Part shown: positions 1 to 6,747 of the stretch, piece after piece | Position numbering within the stretch: the first letter of the stretch is position 1 | Layout: every line of letters starts with the position of its first letter | From: Flavobacteriaceae bacterium | GTDB lineage: Bacteria > Bacteroidota > Bacteroidia > Flavobacteriales > Flavobacteriaceae | Assembly (NCBI GenBank): GCA_015488935.1 | Contig: WFMU01000189.1 | Span: 1 to 8,128, forward strand | DNA length: 8,128 bases | Direction of reading: 5' to 3' | The notes under the pieces: model-generated | Databases searched by the model: none | What the model saw: the letters and a program-made list of their open reading frames with translations, nothing else | Told to the model about the DNA's origin: nothing | Position numbers and translations under genes: made by a program

Positions 1-427
1 CATAAATAGTATATACACTATCTGCTTGTGCTTCTTTTTTATTTAGTTGTAGTATTTCTTTATAATAAAAATCGAGATGTCTTTTGGTAATGGTATTAAA
101 CCGTTTTTTACTTAGGTTTAATAGTTTTGTAAAACTTATAAATAACGCTAATTGCGGATTTATATCGCCACCATTATAAACCTCTGCCACTTTTTTTAAT
201 TCTTTGGTTGCATTGTGAAATGGTTCCCAGTTTCCTTGTGGATTTTTATAATCTTCTCCATCAAAAAAGTTGATGCTTGTTGCAAATTTTTGTGCAAAAT
301 TCATCCAATCTTCTACACCAAATCCCATTAATTTAATGGTTTCTGGGTCTAACGAGGTTTTATAACGCATTTGTTGCGTTGTTCCTTCTCGTTGTCTGAT
401 TAATTTATTTTCTGGACAATCCTTCAT
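1..427 (-). CDS. Pvc11/Afp11-type baseplate wedge protein, N-terminal fragment (142 aa, cut by window edge)
   Basis: The reading frame from ATG at 427 is open to the window edge and gives 142 residues with no stop, so the C-terminal part is missing. The visible part has the N-terminal pattern of large eCIS baseplate J/gp6-related proteins: a 'LDPETI' segment near residues 26-31, a helix with 'WMNFAQKFATSINFF' around 41-55, a 'GNWEPFH' segment at 65-71, and the signature 'RHLDFYYKEIL' at 116-126. In the family this protein forms the baseplate wedges that join sheath to hub and trigger contraction. It follows the gp25-type gene by 12 nt, the usual neighbourhood for this component. The start is chosen because it is the first ATG after the upstream stop; a weak purine stretch (agaaag) precedes it. 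The length of the full protein cannot be told from here. A related wedge protein (Pvc12-like) is the main alternative. Confidence 0.8.
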   Translation of the reverse strand, partial: MKDCPENKLIRQREGTTQQMRYKTSLDPETIKLMGFGVEDWMNFAQKFATSINFFDGEDYKNPQGNWEPFHNATKELKKVAEVYNGGDINPQLALFISFTKLLNLSKKRFNTITKRHLDFYYKEILQLNKKEAQADSVYTIY

Positions 428-439
428 CTTTGCTTTCTA

Positions 440-850
440 TTAAATATCTGTTCCTTCTGTTAGATAATATGGAAAAACAATATTTCTTCTATTGTTTGTT
501 GCTCTTACGATATAATCTACTTTTATTAATAATTTACCTTCAAGGATGTTTTGTACATCCAATCCTATTTTTTGTACTTTTATTCTTGGTTCGTACAATA
601 AGATGGCTTCTTCTATTCTCTTTTTTATACTATTTATTTGTGTTGAGTTTAAATTTTCAAATACTTTATCAGAGAGGTCACATCCAAAGTTTGGTCGCAT
701 TACTCGTTCTCCTCTTCTGGTTGTAACAATGATTTGTAAACTTTTTTCTATATCATCAATATCTGATGTCATATAGGTTACGCCTCTTTTTTGGTTAAAC
801 CGTGGTGGAAAATCCCATCCTGTTCCTAAATATGATTTTATTTCGCTCAT
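440..850 (-). CDS. gp25-type baseplate wedge protein (Pvc9/Afp9-like), 136 aa
   Basis: This is a gp25/GPW-type baseplate subunit, the small wedge component that, with the two large wedge proteins, forms the ring around the hub and nucleates sheath assembly. The family pattern is clear: an N-terminal 'FLGTGW-FPP'-like segment (here 'YLGTGWDFPPRF', residues 7-18), a helix leading into 'TTRRGERVMRPNFGCDL' (43-59), then 'VFENL', and a basic C-terminal strand region. I start it at the ATG at 850, not at the in-frame ATG at 877: the longer form adds only 'MSNRNNRRI', would overlap the PAAR gene by 28 nt, and lacks family resemblance there. The 850 start forms a TAATG overlap with the PAAR stop, as at two other junctions in this operon. 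The AGGAGG at 854-859 lies only 3 nt from this ATG and also encodes the PAAR terminal Gly-Gly, so I do not rely on it as a ribosome binding site. Confidence 0.9.
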   Translation of the reverse strand: MSEIKSYLGTGWDFPPRFNQKRGVTYMTSDIDDIEKSLQIIVTTRRGERVMRPNFGCDLSDKVFENLNSTQINSIKKRIEEAILLYEPRIKVQKIGLDVQNILEGKLLIKVDYIVRATNNRRNIVFPYYLTEGTDI

Positions 851-1140
851 TATCCTCCTATTATTACGGTTTGACATCCTAGTGTTATTGCTCCACCATG
901 TGCTGTTGAGTCACCAACTCTTGCTGCTGGCATTCCGCCAATTAAAACGGTTCCAGAACCTGATACGATGGTGTCTGGAGGTCCTGTACATACTAAAGAA
1001 TCGCCTACTTTGGCTGCTGGTAAACCTCCTATTAGTACCGTTGCTTCTCCTGGTGGAAGAATTGGTCCTCCTACATGAGGTACGGTTCCTGTTACCATCG
1101 GACAGGTATGCATGTCGGTTATTCTTGCTGCTGCTGGCAT
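850..1140 (-). CDS. PAAR-domain spike tip protein (96 aa)
   Basis: A stand-alone PAAR protein, the sharp cone that caps the spike and in related systems binds a metal ion to hold the tip. The whole length is one PAAR domain: 'PAARITDMHTC' at 2-12 with the tip, then repeated Gly-rich turns 'VLIGGLPAAKVGD' (35-47) and 'VLIGGMPAARVGD' (65-77), and a closing 'AHGG...IIGG'. Candidate metal ligands are His11, Cys13, His22, Cys51, His81 and Cys89; which of them coordinate is not decidable here. There is no C-terminal extension, so it carries no fused effector. It lies between spike and gp25-type genes; in Afp/PVC the gp25 gene comes before the PAAR gene, so the order is reversed here. A 72-nt purine-rich (coding strand) spacer precedes it, the longest internal gap of the operon. 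Confidence 0.96.
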   Translation of the reverse strand: MPAAARITDMHTCPMVTGTVPHVGGPILPPGEATVLIGGLPAAKVGDSLVCTGPPDTIVSGSGTVLIGGMPAARVGDSTAHGGAITLGCQTVIIGG

Positions 1141-1212
1141 AATCTTATTTATTTTTATATAATTTTATTTCTCCTCTCTATTCTCTTCTCACTTTTCTAT
1201 TTTTTCTTCTCT
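1141..1212 (-). other. Purine-rich intergenic spacer before the PAAR gene
   Basis: The 72 nt between the spike stop and the PAAR start are strikingly one-sided. From about 1167 to 1212 the coding strand is nearly all A and G (the plus strand is nearly all C and T, with A only at 1180, 1191 and 1199), followed by an A/T-only stretch to the start codon. A GAGGAGAAA element occurs in it but about 30 nt upstream of the ATG, too far for a normal ribosome binding site. No hairpin or promoter motif of the TAnnTTTG type is visible. It may be an unstructured mRNA spacer or a site of transcript processing; the role is not established. Confidence 0.55.
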
Positions 1213-2961
1213 CTAATTAATCTGCACTACACCTCCTTTTATGGTAGTACTTGCCGAGCCAGATACTTCGGCTGTTGATGATGCTTCTGCTTTAAATCCA
1301 GCACTTGCAGTTATCTCTACATTTACTCCATCTATTTTTACATCTCCTGTAGCACTTAAAATAATATCTTTGCCTGATGTGATACTTATTCCATCGCTAT
1401 TCATAAGTATTACATTGTTATTTTCATCTTTAATATTTACTTCGGCGGCATCGTCATCAATACTTATTATTTTACCATCTGGTGTATCTAGCGTAATGCT
1501 TTTTTTATCGTCGTTTAGCGTTATTTTTATTTCGCTATTTGTCATAATTACCTTTTCAAAATTATCGTCAGCATAGCTTATTGGTGAAGTATTTGTGTTA
1601 CTAAACAATGAACCTAAGACTATGGCTTGATTTGGGTCGTCATTTAAAAATCCTATTAATACTTCATTTCCTATATCTGGTAAAAAGTGAACACCGTAAT
1701 TTTCTCCTGCGTGTAGTGCTAATACTCTAGCCCAAATTCCATCTTCTTTTTCACTTATAATAGGTAGTTTTACTTGTATTCTGTGTTCTTCTTCTGGGTC
1801 TCCTTCTAGGGCACTTACTACACCTATATGCAAACCATTTATTGCTGGTAACATTGCTGCTGCAGGGATTTGGCTTACTTTATAGGTTTCTGAAAACCAT
1901 TCGTTATCTAAGCCAAATTTTATGGTTGTAAGCCAATTTCCTTCTTCTATTTCGTGATTTACTGCACTTACAAACACATCGCCATTAAATCGATCGCTCA
2001 TTCCTTCGAGTGTAAGTAATTTTCCGGGTAAGATATCGTGTACTCCTTGTATTGTAACGGTTCCACATATTTTACTGAGTTGTTGTAGTGTGCTTTTACC
2101 ATTTACCCACGATTGTAATATTTCGTCTGCTATTTTTCCAGCATGTTTTAATGTAACACTTTTTGAGCCAGATGCTGTAGCTAAATCTGATGATGATAGG
2201 TTTCCTGTTGCATTGAGATTGCTGTTTTCTGCTGTTTTTGTTACTATTTCTTGGTCCGAAAAATTCCACGTAGAAGCTTCATAAGCTTCGTATTGGTTTC
2301 TGGCATCTATTTCTGCTTCAAAGGCAAAAACATTATTTCCATAAGTAGCTTTATGTTCGCTTGTTTGACTTACATCTGGTTCTTTTATGATTATTTTTCC
2401 ATCTTCTACCAAACATATTTTGTTATTTATTTGAGTTCTTGTTTGTAAAAAATCCCAATCAGTAGTATAATATTGTACCAATTCGTTATGTTTAAATGTG
2501 GTAGATTCTACTTCACTTTTTAAGCCATTATCTTTTATTATTTCTTCAAATATTTCGCTTTCGGTACTTTCGTAAAATATTTTATTTTTTTTACCTAAGG
2601 TTAGTTTAAAGGCTTCGTCTTTACATTCGATTAATAAATAGCTTGTGTTTTTATTAGATTTTATGGTATGCTTGGTTATTATTCCTTTAAAAATGGTTTC
2701 ATCTTCAAATTGGTATCCAGATTTTATATGTATTTTTTCTCCTGGTTTAAATGTATTATCGTTACTTGCTTTAAATTCTTGTGTTACTGCATTCCCATCA
2801 ATTATTAAAATATTTGCTGTAGGTATTCTGTTACATGCTCTATATACTACAATGCTTTTTATACCAAAATTAGAGGTAACATCTGTTTCTCCATCGCCAA
2901 CTAAAAGTTGGAATGTTATTAAGGTTTTTGGTTTAGAATCTATGTTTGCTACTAATGGCAT
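1213..2961 (-). CDS. Central spike protein, gp27-gp5 fusion (Pvc8/Afp8, VgrG-like), 582 aa
   Basis: This is the central spike of the injection particle, a trimer that joins the inner tube to the PAAR tip. Domain order: a gp27-like hub with phage late control D resemblance at about residues 12-360 (including 'FKGIITKHTI' at 91-100 and 'DFLQTRTQINNKICLVEDGKI' spanning 170-190); a gp5-type OB fold at about 373-455, with 'IGVVSALEGDPEEEHRIQVKLP' ending at 400, then 'WARVLALHAG' and 'FLPDIGNEVLIGFLNDDP'; and a beta-helix stalk from about 465 to the end, built of short repeats such as 'DIILSATGDVKIDGVNVEIT'. It ends in 'IKGGVVQIN' with no added effector domain. The start ATG at 2961 shares one base with the stop of the LysM gene (TAATG), which suggests translational coupling. 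The T8 run near 2585-2592 does not break the frame. Identification is firm; I see no missing core segment. Confidence 0.95.
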   Translation of the reverse strand: MPLVANIDSKPKTLITFQLLVGDGETDVTSNFGIKSIVVYRACNRIPTANILIIDGNAVTQEFKASNDNTFKPGEKIHIKSGYQFEDETIFKGIITKHTIKSNKNTSYLLIECKDEAFKLTLGKKNKIFYESTESEIFEEIIKDNGLKSEVESTTFKHNELVQYYTTDWDFLQTRTQINNKICLVEDGKIIIKEPDVSQTSEHKATYGNNVFAFEAEIDARNQYEAYEASTWNFSDQEIVTKTAENSNLNATGNLSSSDLATASGSKSVTLKHAGKIADEILQSWVNGKSTLQQLSKICGTVTIQGVHDILPGKLLTLEGMSDRFNGDVFVSAVNHEIEEGNWLTTIKFGLDNEWFSETYKVSQIPAAAMLPAINGLHIGVVSALEGDPEEEHRIQVKLPIISEKEDGIWARVLALHAGENYGVHFLPDIGNEVLIGFLNDDPNQAIVLGSLFSNTNTSPISYADDNFEKVIMTNSEIKITLNDDKKSITLDTPDGKIISIDDDAAEVNIKDENNNVILMNSDGISITSGKDIILSATGDVKIDGVNVEITASAGFKAEASSTAEVSGSASTTIKGGVVQIN

Positions 2962-3710
2962 TAATTTTTGGTTTTATCTAATGGTGGAAAAAATATTTCT
3001 TGTCCTGGTACTAAATTTCTAAAGTTTAATAAGTTATTTACTCTTGCTACTTCTAAATAGTATTTTGCATCGCCATAAATATTATAGGTCATAAACGGTA
3101 ATGTATCTCCTTCTTTTACAGTTCTTATATGTGTTAAATCTGGCGATTCTTTTTCTTCTTTTATTTTTCTAAGTACTTCATTTATGGTGTTAATACATGT
3201 AATACTTATTTCGGCTCTTATTGGATATCCTTGCGGATTAAATAGTTTATAGTTTATATCTACTTTTTTAATTTTACACTGTACTACTAGTTTTGCGTAG
3301 GTTATTTTAATGAAATTGGTATCGTGTGTTTTACCATTCATTTCAAAAAGTGCTTTTTTAAATTTTTCAACATCCTCACTTATTCCAATATCTGTGGTTT
3401 CATCTACATCTAAAAAAGGGACTAAACTTGTTAGTTGTTCTACATAATTTTCTTTGTATTCTTTAAATATTCCTGTACTATCTAACAATAGTTTTAATGT
3501 AAATTCTCCTGGTTTTATATGATTGAATTTTTGTGCTGTTCCACTAGAGTTTGCTGGCTGATCTTCTTTATAACTAATGCTATAACTCTCTTTAAAAGAT
3601 TCTGGATTTATTAGAACATCAATTGCTTCTAATTTATCACCTTCGTTAAACTTATCATCTGGATAAGTTTCTATTACCATTTTTACAAATTCTCCTTCTG
3701 GAAATATCAT
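2961..3710 (-). CDS. Pvc7/Afp7-type hub protein with C-terminal LysM domain, 249 aa
   Basis: A tube-to-spike adaptor of the eCIS baseplate. The N-terminal two thirds fit the CIS tube-protein N-terminal type: 'VLINPESFKESYSISY' (32-47), a 'GEFTLKLLLDSTGIF' strand-turn segment (68-82) and 'ITYAKLVVQCKIKKVDINYKLF' between 136 and 157. The C terminus (about 193-245) is a LysM module: 'TVKEGDTLPFMTYNIYGDAKYY' then 'NLLNFRNLVPGQEIFFPP'. In phage gp53-like proteins this module works inside the baseplate and not as a cell-wall binder. The start at 3710 leaves only 2 nt after the stop of the small upstream gene; a second in-frame ATG (residue 11, at 3680) is possible, but the residues between resemble the family N terminus, so I keep the longer form. 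It overlaps the spike gene by one base. No signal peptide or membrane segment. Confidence 0.93.
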   Translation of the reverse strand: MIFPEGEFVKMVIETYPDDKFNEGDKLEAIDVLINPESFKESYSISYKEDQPANSSGTAQKFNHIKPGEFTLKLLLDSTGIFKEYKENYVEQLTSLVPFLDVDETTDIGISEDVEKFKKALFEMNGKTHDTNFIKITYAKLVVQCKIKKVDINYKLFNPQGYPIRAEISITCINTINEVLRKIKEEKESPDLTHIRTVKEGDTLPFMTYNIYGDAKYYLEVARVNNLLNFRNLVPGQEIFFPPLDKTKN

Positions 3711-3712
3711 AA

Positions 3713-3856
3713 CTAACGTTCTTTACGGTTTTTATTAATCTTCTGTATTGCTTCCATCGTTTCTTTTGCAGTCCACTTTTCTGTTTTATCTTTTCCTGTA
3801 GATTGCTGTCCGCTAATAATTACTTTAATTTTTAAGTTTTTTATTTCAATTGCCAT
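3713..3856 (-). CDS. DUF5908-type small eCIS protein (47 aa)
   Basis: A short frame between the second tube gene and the LysM gene. It begins 'MAIEIKNLKIKVII' and ends 'ETMEAIQKINKNRKER', with a polar Gly/Gln/Ser/Thr/Lys linker between. This architecture (an 'M-IEI--L-IK' strand, a loop, and a C-terminal basic helix) is what I know of DUF5908, a small family found in Bacteroidota eCIS loci at the position Afp6/Pvc6 occupies elsewhere. Function is unknown. Its ATG shares one base with the TAA of the tube gene (TAATG) and its TAG stop lies 2 nt before the next ATG, so it is tightly embedded in the operon and very probably translated. Composition is Lys-rich (11 of 47). A chance frame is unlikely given exact fit to the junctions. 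Confidence 0.82.
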   Translation of the reverse strand: MAIEIKNLKIKVIISGQQSTGKDKTEKWTAKETMEAIQKINKNRKER

Positions 3857-4326
3857 TACAGAATCGTTTTAAAATATTTGTATTTTAGTTCTAGTGTTTG
3901 GATAACAATTCCTGGTGTTTCTGCATTGAGTTCTCCTATTTCAAATTTAAGTGGATATGCACCAACCACATTCCAACTTTGTACTGGCAAATGGTTTTCA
4001 TCCATTAAAATAATGATAAGATCAAGAGGTTTAAATTGAAATTTTTCATAGACATCTTCAATCCATTTAGTTAATAAAGATGGTACGCTCTTTAAACCTC
4101 TTTTTAGTGTTAATGTAGAAAATTTAAGTCCTTTTGGTATTTCGTGTACAAATCTATTTTCGCCACCTTCTGTATAACTTTCTGTTTCAATGGTAACACT
4201 TAAGCCAGATACAGATTGAAATGCCATATCAATTGGATTTGGTAATAAACCATGGAAATAAACCACAAAGTGGTATCCTACAACTGGATAGGTAAATTTA
4301 TCTAATATTGCATCACCTAAGCCCAT
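3856..4326 (-). CDS. Second inner tube protein, gp19 type (Pvc5/Afp5-like, tube initiator), 156 aa
   Basis: A T4 gp19-type tube protein. Family marks: the first strand 'PVVGYHFVVYF' (14-24), 'MAFQSVSGLSVTIETESYTEGG' (34-55), the conserved 'STLTLKRGL' (70-78), and the C-terminal half 'IIILMDENHLPVQSWNVVGAYPLKFE', where a short loop and Trp precede the final strands. Compared with the neighbouring 144-aa tube protein it has a longer N terminus ('MGLGDAILDKFT') and an extra 'HGLLPNPID' loop. In Afp and PVC the second gp19-type protein (Afp5/Pvc5) forms the first tube ring on the hub, while the other polymerises along the tube. Assigning this one as the initiator follows from its order and its position next to the hub genes. 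It starts 3 nt after the previous stop. Confidence 0.92.
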   Translation of the reverse strand: MGLGDAILDKFTYPVVGYHFVVYFHGLLPNPIDMAFQSVSGLSVTIETESYTEGGENRFVHEIPKGLKFSTLTLKRGLKSVPSLLTKWIEDVYEKFQFKPLDLIIILMDENHLPVQSWNVVGAYPLKFEIGELNAETPGIVIQTLELKYKYFKTIL

Positions 4327-4329
4327 TTA

Positions 4330-4764
4330 TTAATCATTCTGAATGGTTAATCCTTCATGTTTTAAAACCAATGTTTCTATGGCTATTTCGTTACCCATTG
4401 CTTTTAAATCTGTAGATTGTATTTTCATTGGCCATACATTCTTTAGTTTCCAAACTACCACTGGAGCATGTTCTTCGTCTAATAAACTTATGGTAATATC
4501 TCTACGTTCTACTTTATTCATTTTAATGGTATTCATCCAGCTATAAAATTCATTATCGCTTTTAAATACGCCTCTTTTAAGTGTAATATCAGAATACTTA
4601 ACCATTCCAGGCATATTTATTTTACTAAATTCTAAACTAGAACCATCTCTGTATTCTAAAGGTTCTATTTCTATATCTAGTCCAGATACTTCTTGAAATC
4701 CTATTTTTGTTCCTCCCCATTCTACTTGAAAGTGGAATTTTGCTATTGGATATGCTTCTGCCAT
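4330..4764 (-). CDS. Major inner tube protein, gp19 type (Pvc1/Afp1-like), 144 aa
   Basis: A gp19-type tube subunit, expected to stack as hexamers into the rigid inner tube that carries cargo inside the sheath. The pattern is typical: 'YPIAKFHFQVEWGG' (5-18), 'FQEVSGLDIEIEPLEYRDG' (23-41), 'YSDITLKRGVFKSDNEFYSW' (57-76) and 'TISLLDEEHAPVVVWKLKNVWPMK', ending in 'IETLVLKHEGL'. It directly follows the sheath gene, as in most contractile tails, and is shorter than the second tube protein, consistent with the bulk subunit. A 44-nt gap of almost only A and T precedes its start, whereas most other junctions are nearly closed; a low-structure leader would suit strong translation of an abundant subunit, but this is inference. 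No other function fits the sequence. Confidence 0.94.
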   Translation of the reverse strand: MAEAYPIAKFHFQVEWGGTKIGFQEVSGLDIEIEPLEYRDGSSLEFSKINMPGMVKYSDITLKRGVFKSDNEFYSWMNTIKMNKVERRDITISLLDEEHAPVVVWKLKNVWPMKIQSTDLKAMGNEIAIETLVLKHEGLTIQND

Positions 4765-4808
4765 AATTTTATTTTTTAATTTTTTATACTTTTATTTTTT
4801 ACCTGTTT

Positions 4809-6731
4809 TTAAGATTCTTGCATTTTGTGAGAGAATTTAAGTACTATAAATTCTGCTGGTCTTACTACTGCCATTCCTATTTCTATATTCATTATTCCAT
4901 TTAAAACATCTTGTGCTGTCATGGTTTGATTTAAACCTACGCGTACATAAAATGCATCGTCTGCTTTTGCTCCTGCTAAAGCTCCTGCTCTCCATTGATT
5001 GGTTAAAAAGTTTTCTATCATGGCTCTAACTTTTACCCAAGTATTGGCATCATTTGGTTCAAATACAAATTGTTCGGATGCTTTTTTAACGGATTCTTCT
5101 ACCATATTAAAAAATCTACGTACTGGTACATATCTCCATTCGTTATCGTTTCCTGCAAGTGTTCTTGCTCCCCAAACTAAAGTTCCTTTTCCTGTAAATG
5201 AGCGTATTGCATTAATACTTTTTCCAGATGTATCTATATTTAATCTTCCATTTAATTCGTGTGTAACTTTTACGGTTGGTTTAATCACATAGTTTAAAGA
5301 TACATTTGCTGGTGCTTTCCATACGCCTCTATCGCTATCTACTCTAGCATATACTCCTGCAATACTGCTACTTGGTGGAAGTATTACTTTTATTTTATTT
5401 AGTTCTTTTTTAATGGCGTTGTAGGCTTCGTTATCTAAAGTTTCTGCATCTGCTAAAGAATGTCCGTTTAAAATTCCTAAACCACCTCCAGTTGTAACTA
5501 TTGCTGCAACTGCATTAAGAATAGGGTTATCAATTTTATCTATTATCTCTCCTTGAACATCAACTATTGCTGCTGCGTTTGCTTTTACTCCTGCTGGAGT
5601 TGTTTCTGCTTGTGTTGTACTACTAATATAATCATCTTTACTATCTTCTAAATCAAAAATTGCTTGACGTAATTCATCGGTTATTTTTGAATTTAATGTG
5701 TTTGATAGAGTTATTGCTGTGGCTTTTTCTGCTGGATTTGATGCTGCATCTGCTGCATCATTTGTTGCGTTTACAATTATTTCAGATTCTACTATTGCTT
5801 TTTCTATATTGGTTACTAATGCATCTATTGCTGTAATTACATCTGGTACTAATGCAATTGCATCTGTATCGTTTCCTGCACTATCTATTGCAGTAACCGC
5901 AGTACCTATTGCAGTAACTAATGCTGCTTTATCTGCTTCTAATGTTACTAATTTTGCTAATGCATTATCTATTTTTGTTTTTGCTATTGGTGCTGGTGAC
6001 GCACCTCCTGTATGTGAAATGGTTACATTAGACTCATCTATTCTATAATTTAATATTGTTTTTAAACGAGGAAAATATACTGCACCATATTTTTTTGTTT
6101 CTGCATCGGATGTAATTCTATTTCGTACACCTTCTGGGTCATTCATTTCTACATCATCATCATCAGAATACGTATCTATAATGGTAAATCTATCTTGTAA
6201 GTCTTTACATTGTGTTAATGCATTATTGTACAAACTATAAAAATCGGAATCAGAGCCTAATGATTTTGCATCTGGAAATAGTATTAAGGTTGGTTCATCT
6301 TCTTTGGCTAATGGTGTTAATCCGCCATTTAATAGGGCAAAATCTGGTCCTGCGGCATTATATTTAGCAACAGATATAATCCAACAAGGACCTCCTCCAT
6401 TTGCAAAATACATCTGCATGGCGTAGTACATAAAGAATTTAGATTTGTCTGCTGTAGATGGTTCGTTAATAGTGATGTTTTTATTTCCATCTGCATCTTC
6501 TACTACGGTAGCAGTAAATTTTGTTTCTTTTTCTGCTTTTCCAAAATAGGTTATATATTCTAATAGAGAGGTTATTCTGGTAGGTACTCCTACTAAACTT
6601 TCGTTGTCTTTATCTGCAATTTCTGTATATCCTATAAATGCTGGTATTGCTGTTTCTACTTGAGCTACCGATGGCGGAAATTTTGATATTTCTTCCACAT
6701 AAACTCCTGGTGTTTTTAATGTACTTGCCAT
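4809..6731 (-). CDS. Contractile tail sheath protein with helical insertion, 640 aa
   Basis: The outer contractile sheath of the particle. Family marks in order: 'TPGVYVEEI' at 7-15, 'VETAIPAFIGYT' at 25-36, 'YFANGGGPCWIISVAKY' at 108-124, 'YGAVYFPRLK' at 215-224, 'ILPPSSSIAGVYARVDSDRG' at 450-469 followed by 'VWKAPAN', 'IRSFTGKGTLVWGARTL' at 509-525, 'EWRYVPVRRFFNMVEESVKK' at 531-550, and the C-terminal arm 'GMAVVRPAEFIVLKFSHK' at 619-636, which in contractile sheaths is exchanged between subunits. Afp sheath proteins are roughly 350-450 aa; the excess here is mainly at about 248-415, rich in Ala, Thr, Ile and Asp with no Cys, His or Trp, and looks alpha-helical. Only one sheath gene is present, against three in Afp/PVC. 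An acidic 'DDDDVEMND' loop lies at 190-198. The start at 6731 is 16 nt after the previous stop. Confidence 0.96.
   Translation of the reverse strand: MASTLKTPGVYVEEISKFPPSVAQVETAIPAFIGYTEIADKDNESLVGVPTRITSLLEYITYFGKAEKETKFTATVVEDADGNKNITINEPSTADKSKFFMYYAMQMYFANGGGPCWIISVAKYNAAGPDFALLNGGLTPLAKEDEPTLILFPDAKSLGSDSDFYSLYNNALTQCKDLQDRFTIIDTYSDDDDVEMNDPEGVRNRITSDAETKKYGAVYFPRLKTILNYRIDESNVTISHTGGASPAPIAKTKIDNALAKLVTLEADKAALVTAIGTAVTAIDSAGNDTDAIALVPDVITAIDALVTNIEKAIVESEIIVNATNDAADAASNPAEKATAITLSNTLNSKITDELRQAIFDLEDSKDDYISSTTQAETTPAGVKANAAAIVDVQGEIIDKIDNPILNAVAAIVTTGGGLGILNGHSLADAETLDNEAYNAIKKELNKIKVILPPSSSIAGVYARVDSDRGVWKAPANVSLNYVIKPTVKVTHELNGRLNIDTSGKSINAIRSFTGKGTLVWGARTLAGNDNEWRYVPVRRFFNMVEESVKKASEQFVFEPNDANTWVKVRAMIENFLTNQWRAGALAGAKADDAFYVRVGLNQTMTAQDVLNGIMNIEIGMAVVRPAEFIVLKFSHKMQES
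5487..5990 (-). other. Ala/Thr/Ile-rich insertion domain within the sheath protein
   Basis: This covers about residues 248-415 of the sheath protein, lying between two segments that are adjacent in ordinary sheaths ('YGAVYFPRLKTILNY' before, 'EAYNAIKKELNKIKVILPPS' after). It is dominated by Ala, Thr, Val, Ile, Asp and Asn with helix-like spacing of aliphatic residues ('KIDNALAKLVTLEADKAALV', 'VITAIDALVTNIEKAIVE', 'ELRQAIFDLEDS'). In solved sheath structures, insertions at such a site are on the outside of the tail and do not take part in contraction. Boundaries are by eye and could shift by 10-20 residues. Its function is not known from the sequence. Confidence 0.65.
5885..5918. repeat. 13-bp direct repeat at 21-bp spacing within the sheath insertion
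   Basis: The 13-mer CTATTGCAGTAAC occurs at 5885-5897 and again at 5906-5918, start to start 21 bp. On the coding (minus) strand this gives 'VTAIGTAVTAID' at residues 272-283, a seven-residue period that matches a helical heptad. It looks like a small in-frame duplication in a coding region and not a separate DNA element. Confidence 0.8.
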
Positions 6732-6747
6732 AATAATTTAGTTTTAA

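Noticed and set aside
430..726. Plus-strand open frame of 98 codons rich in Leu/Phe/Tyr, resembling a membrane protein
   Set aside because: It is the antisense of the gp25-type gene; AT-rich coding sequence read backwards yields Leu/Phe/Ile-rich frames. No start context or family resemblance.
854..859. Perfect AGGAGG just upstream of the gp25-type start
   Set aside because: It is the codon pair for the conserved terminal Gly-Gly of the PAAR protein and is only 3 nt from the ATG, so its presence is explained by coding and it cannot be taken as evidence for a Shine-Dalgarno site.
1241..1576. Plus-strand open frame of 111 codons opposite the spike beta-helix
   Set aside because: Antisense shadow of the repetitive C-terminal stalk of the spike; no independent support.
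2585..2592. T8 homopolymers (here and at 7112-7119) considered as frameshift or slippage sites
   Set aside because: The reading frames are intact through both runs and both proteins have consistent composition on each side.
2645..3022. Plus-strand open frame of 125 codons
   Set aside because: Lies antisense across the spike and LysM genes, both firmly identified, and shows no recognisable domain.
5698..6048. Plus-strand open frame of 116 codons, Ala/Ile/Ser-rich
   Set aside because: It is the antisense of the low-complexity sheath insertion; its biased composition mirrors the coding strand.
6152..6164. Short CATCATCATCATC trinucleotide repeat, considered as a phase-variation tract
   Set aside because: Only four units, in-frame, encoding an acidic Asp loop in the sheath; length change would not switch the frame.
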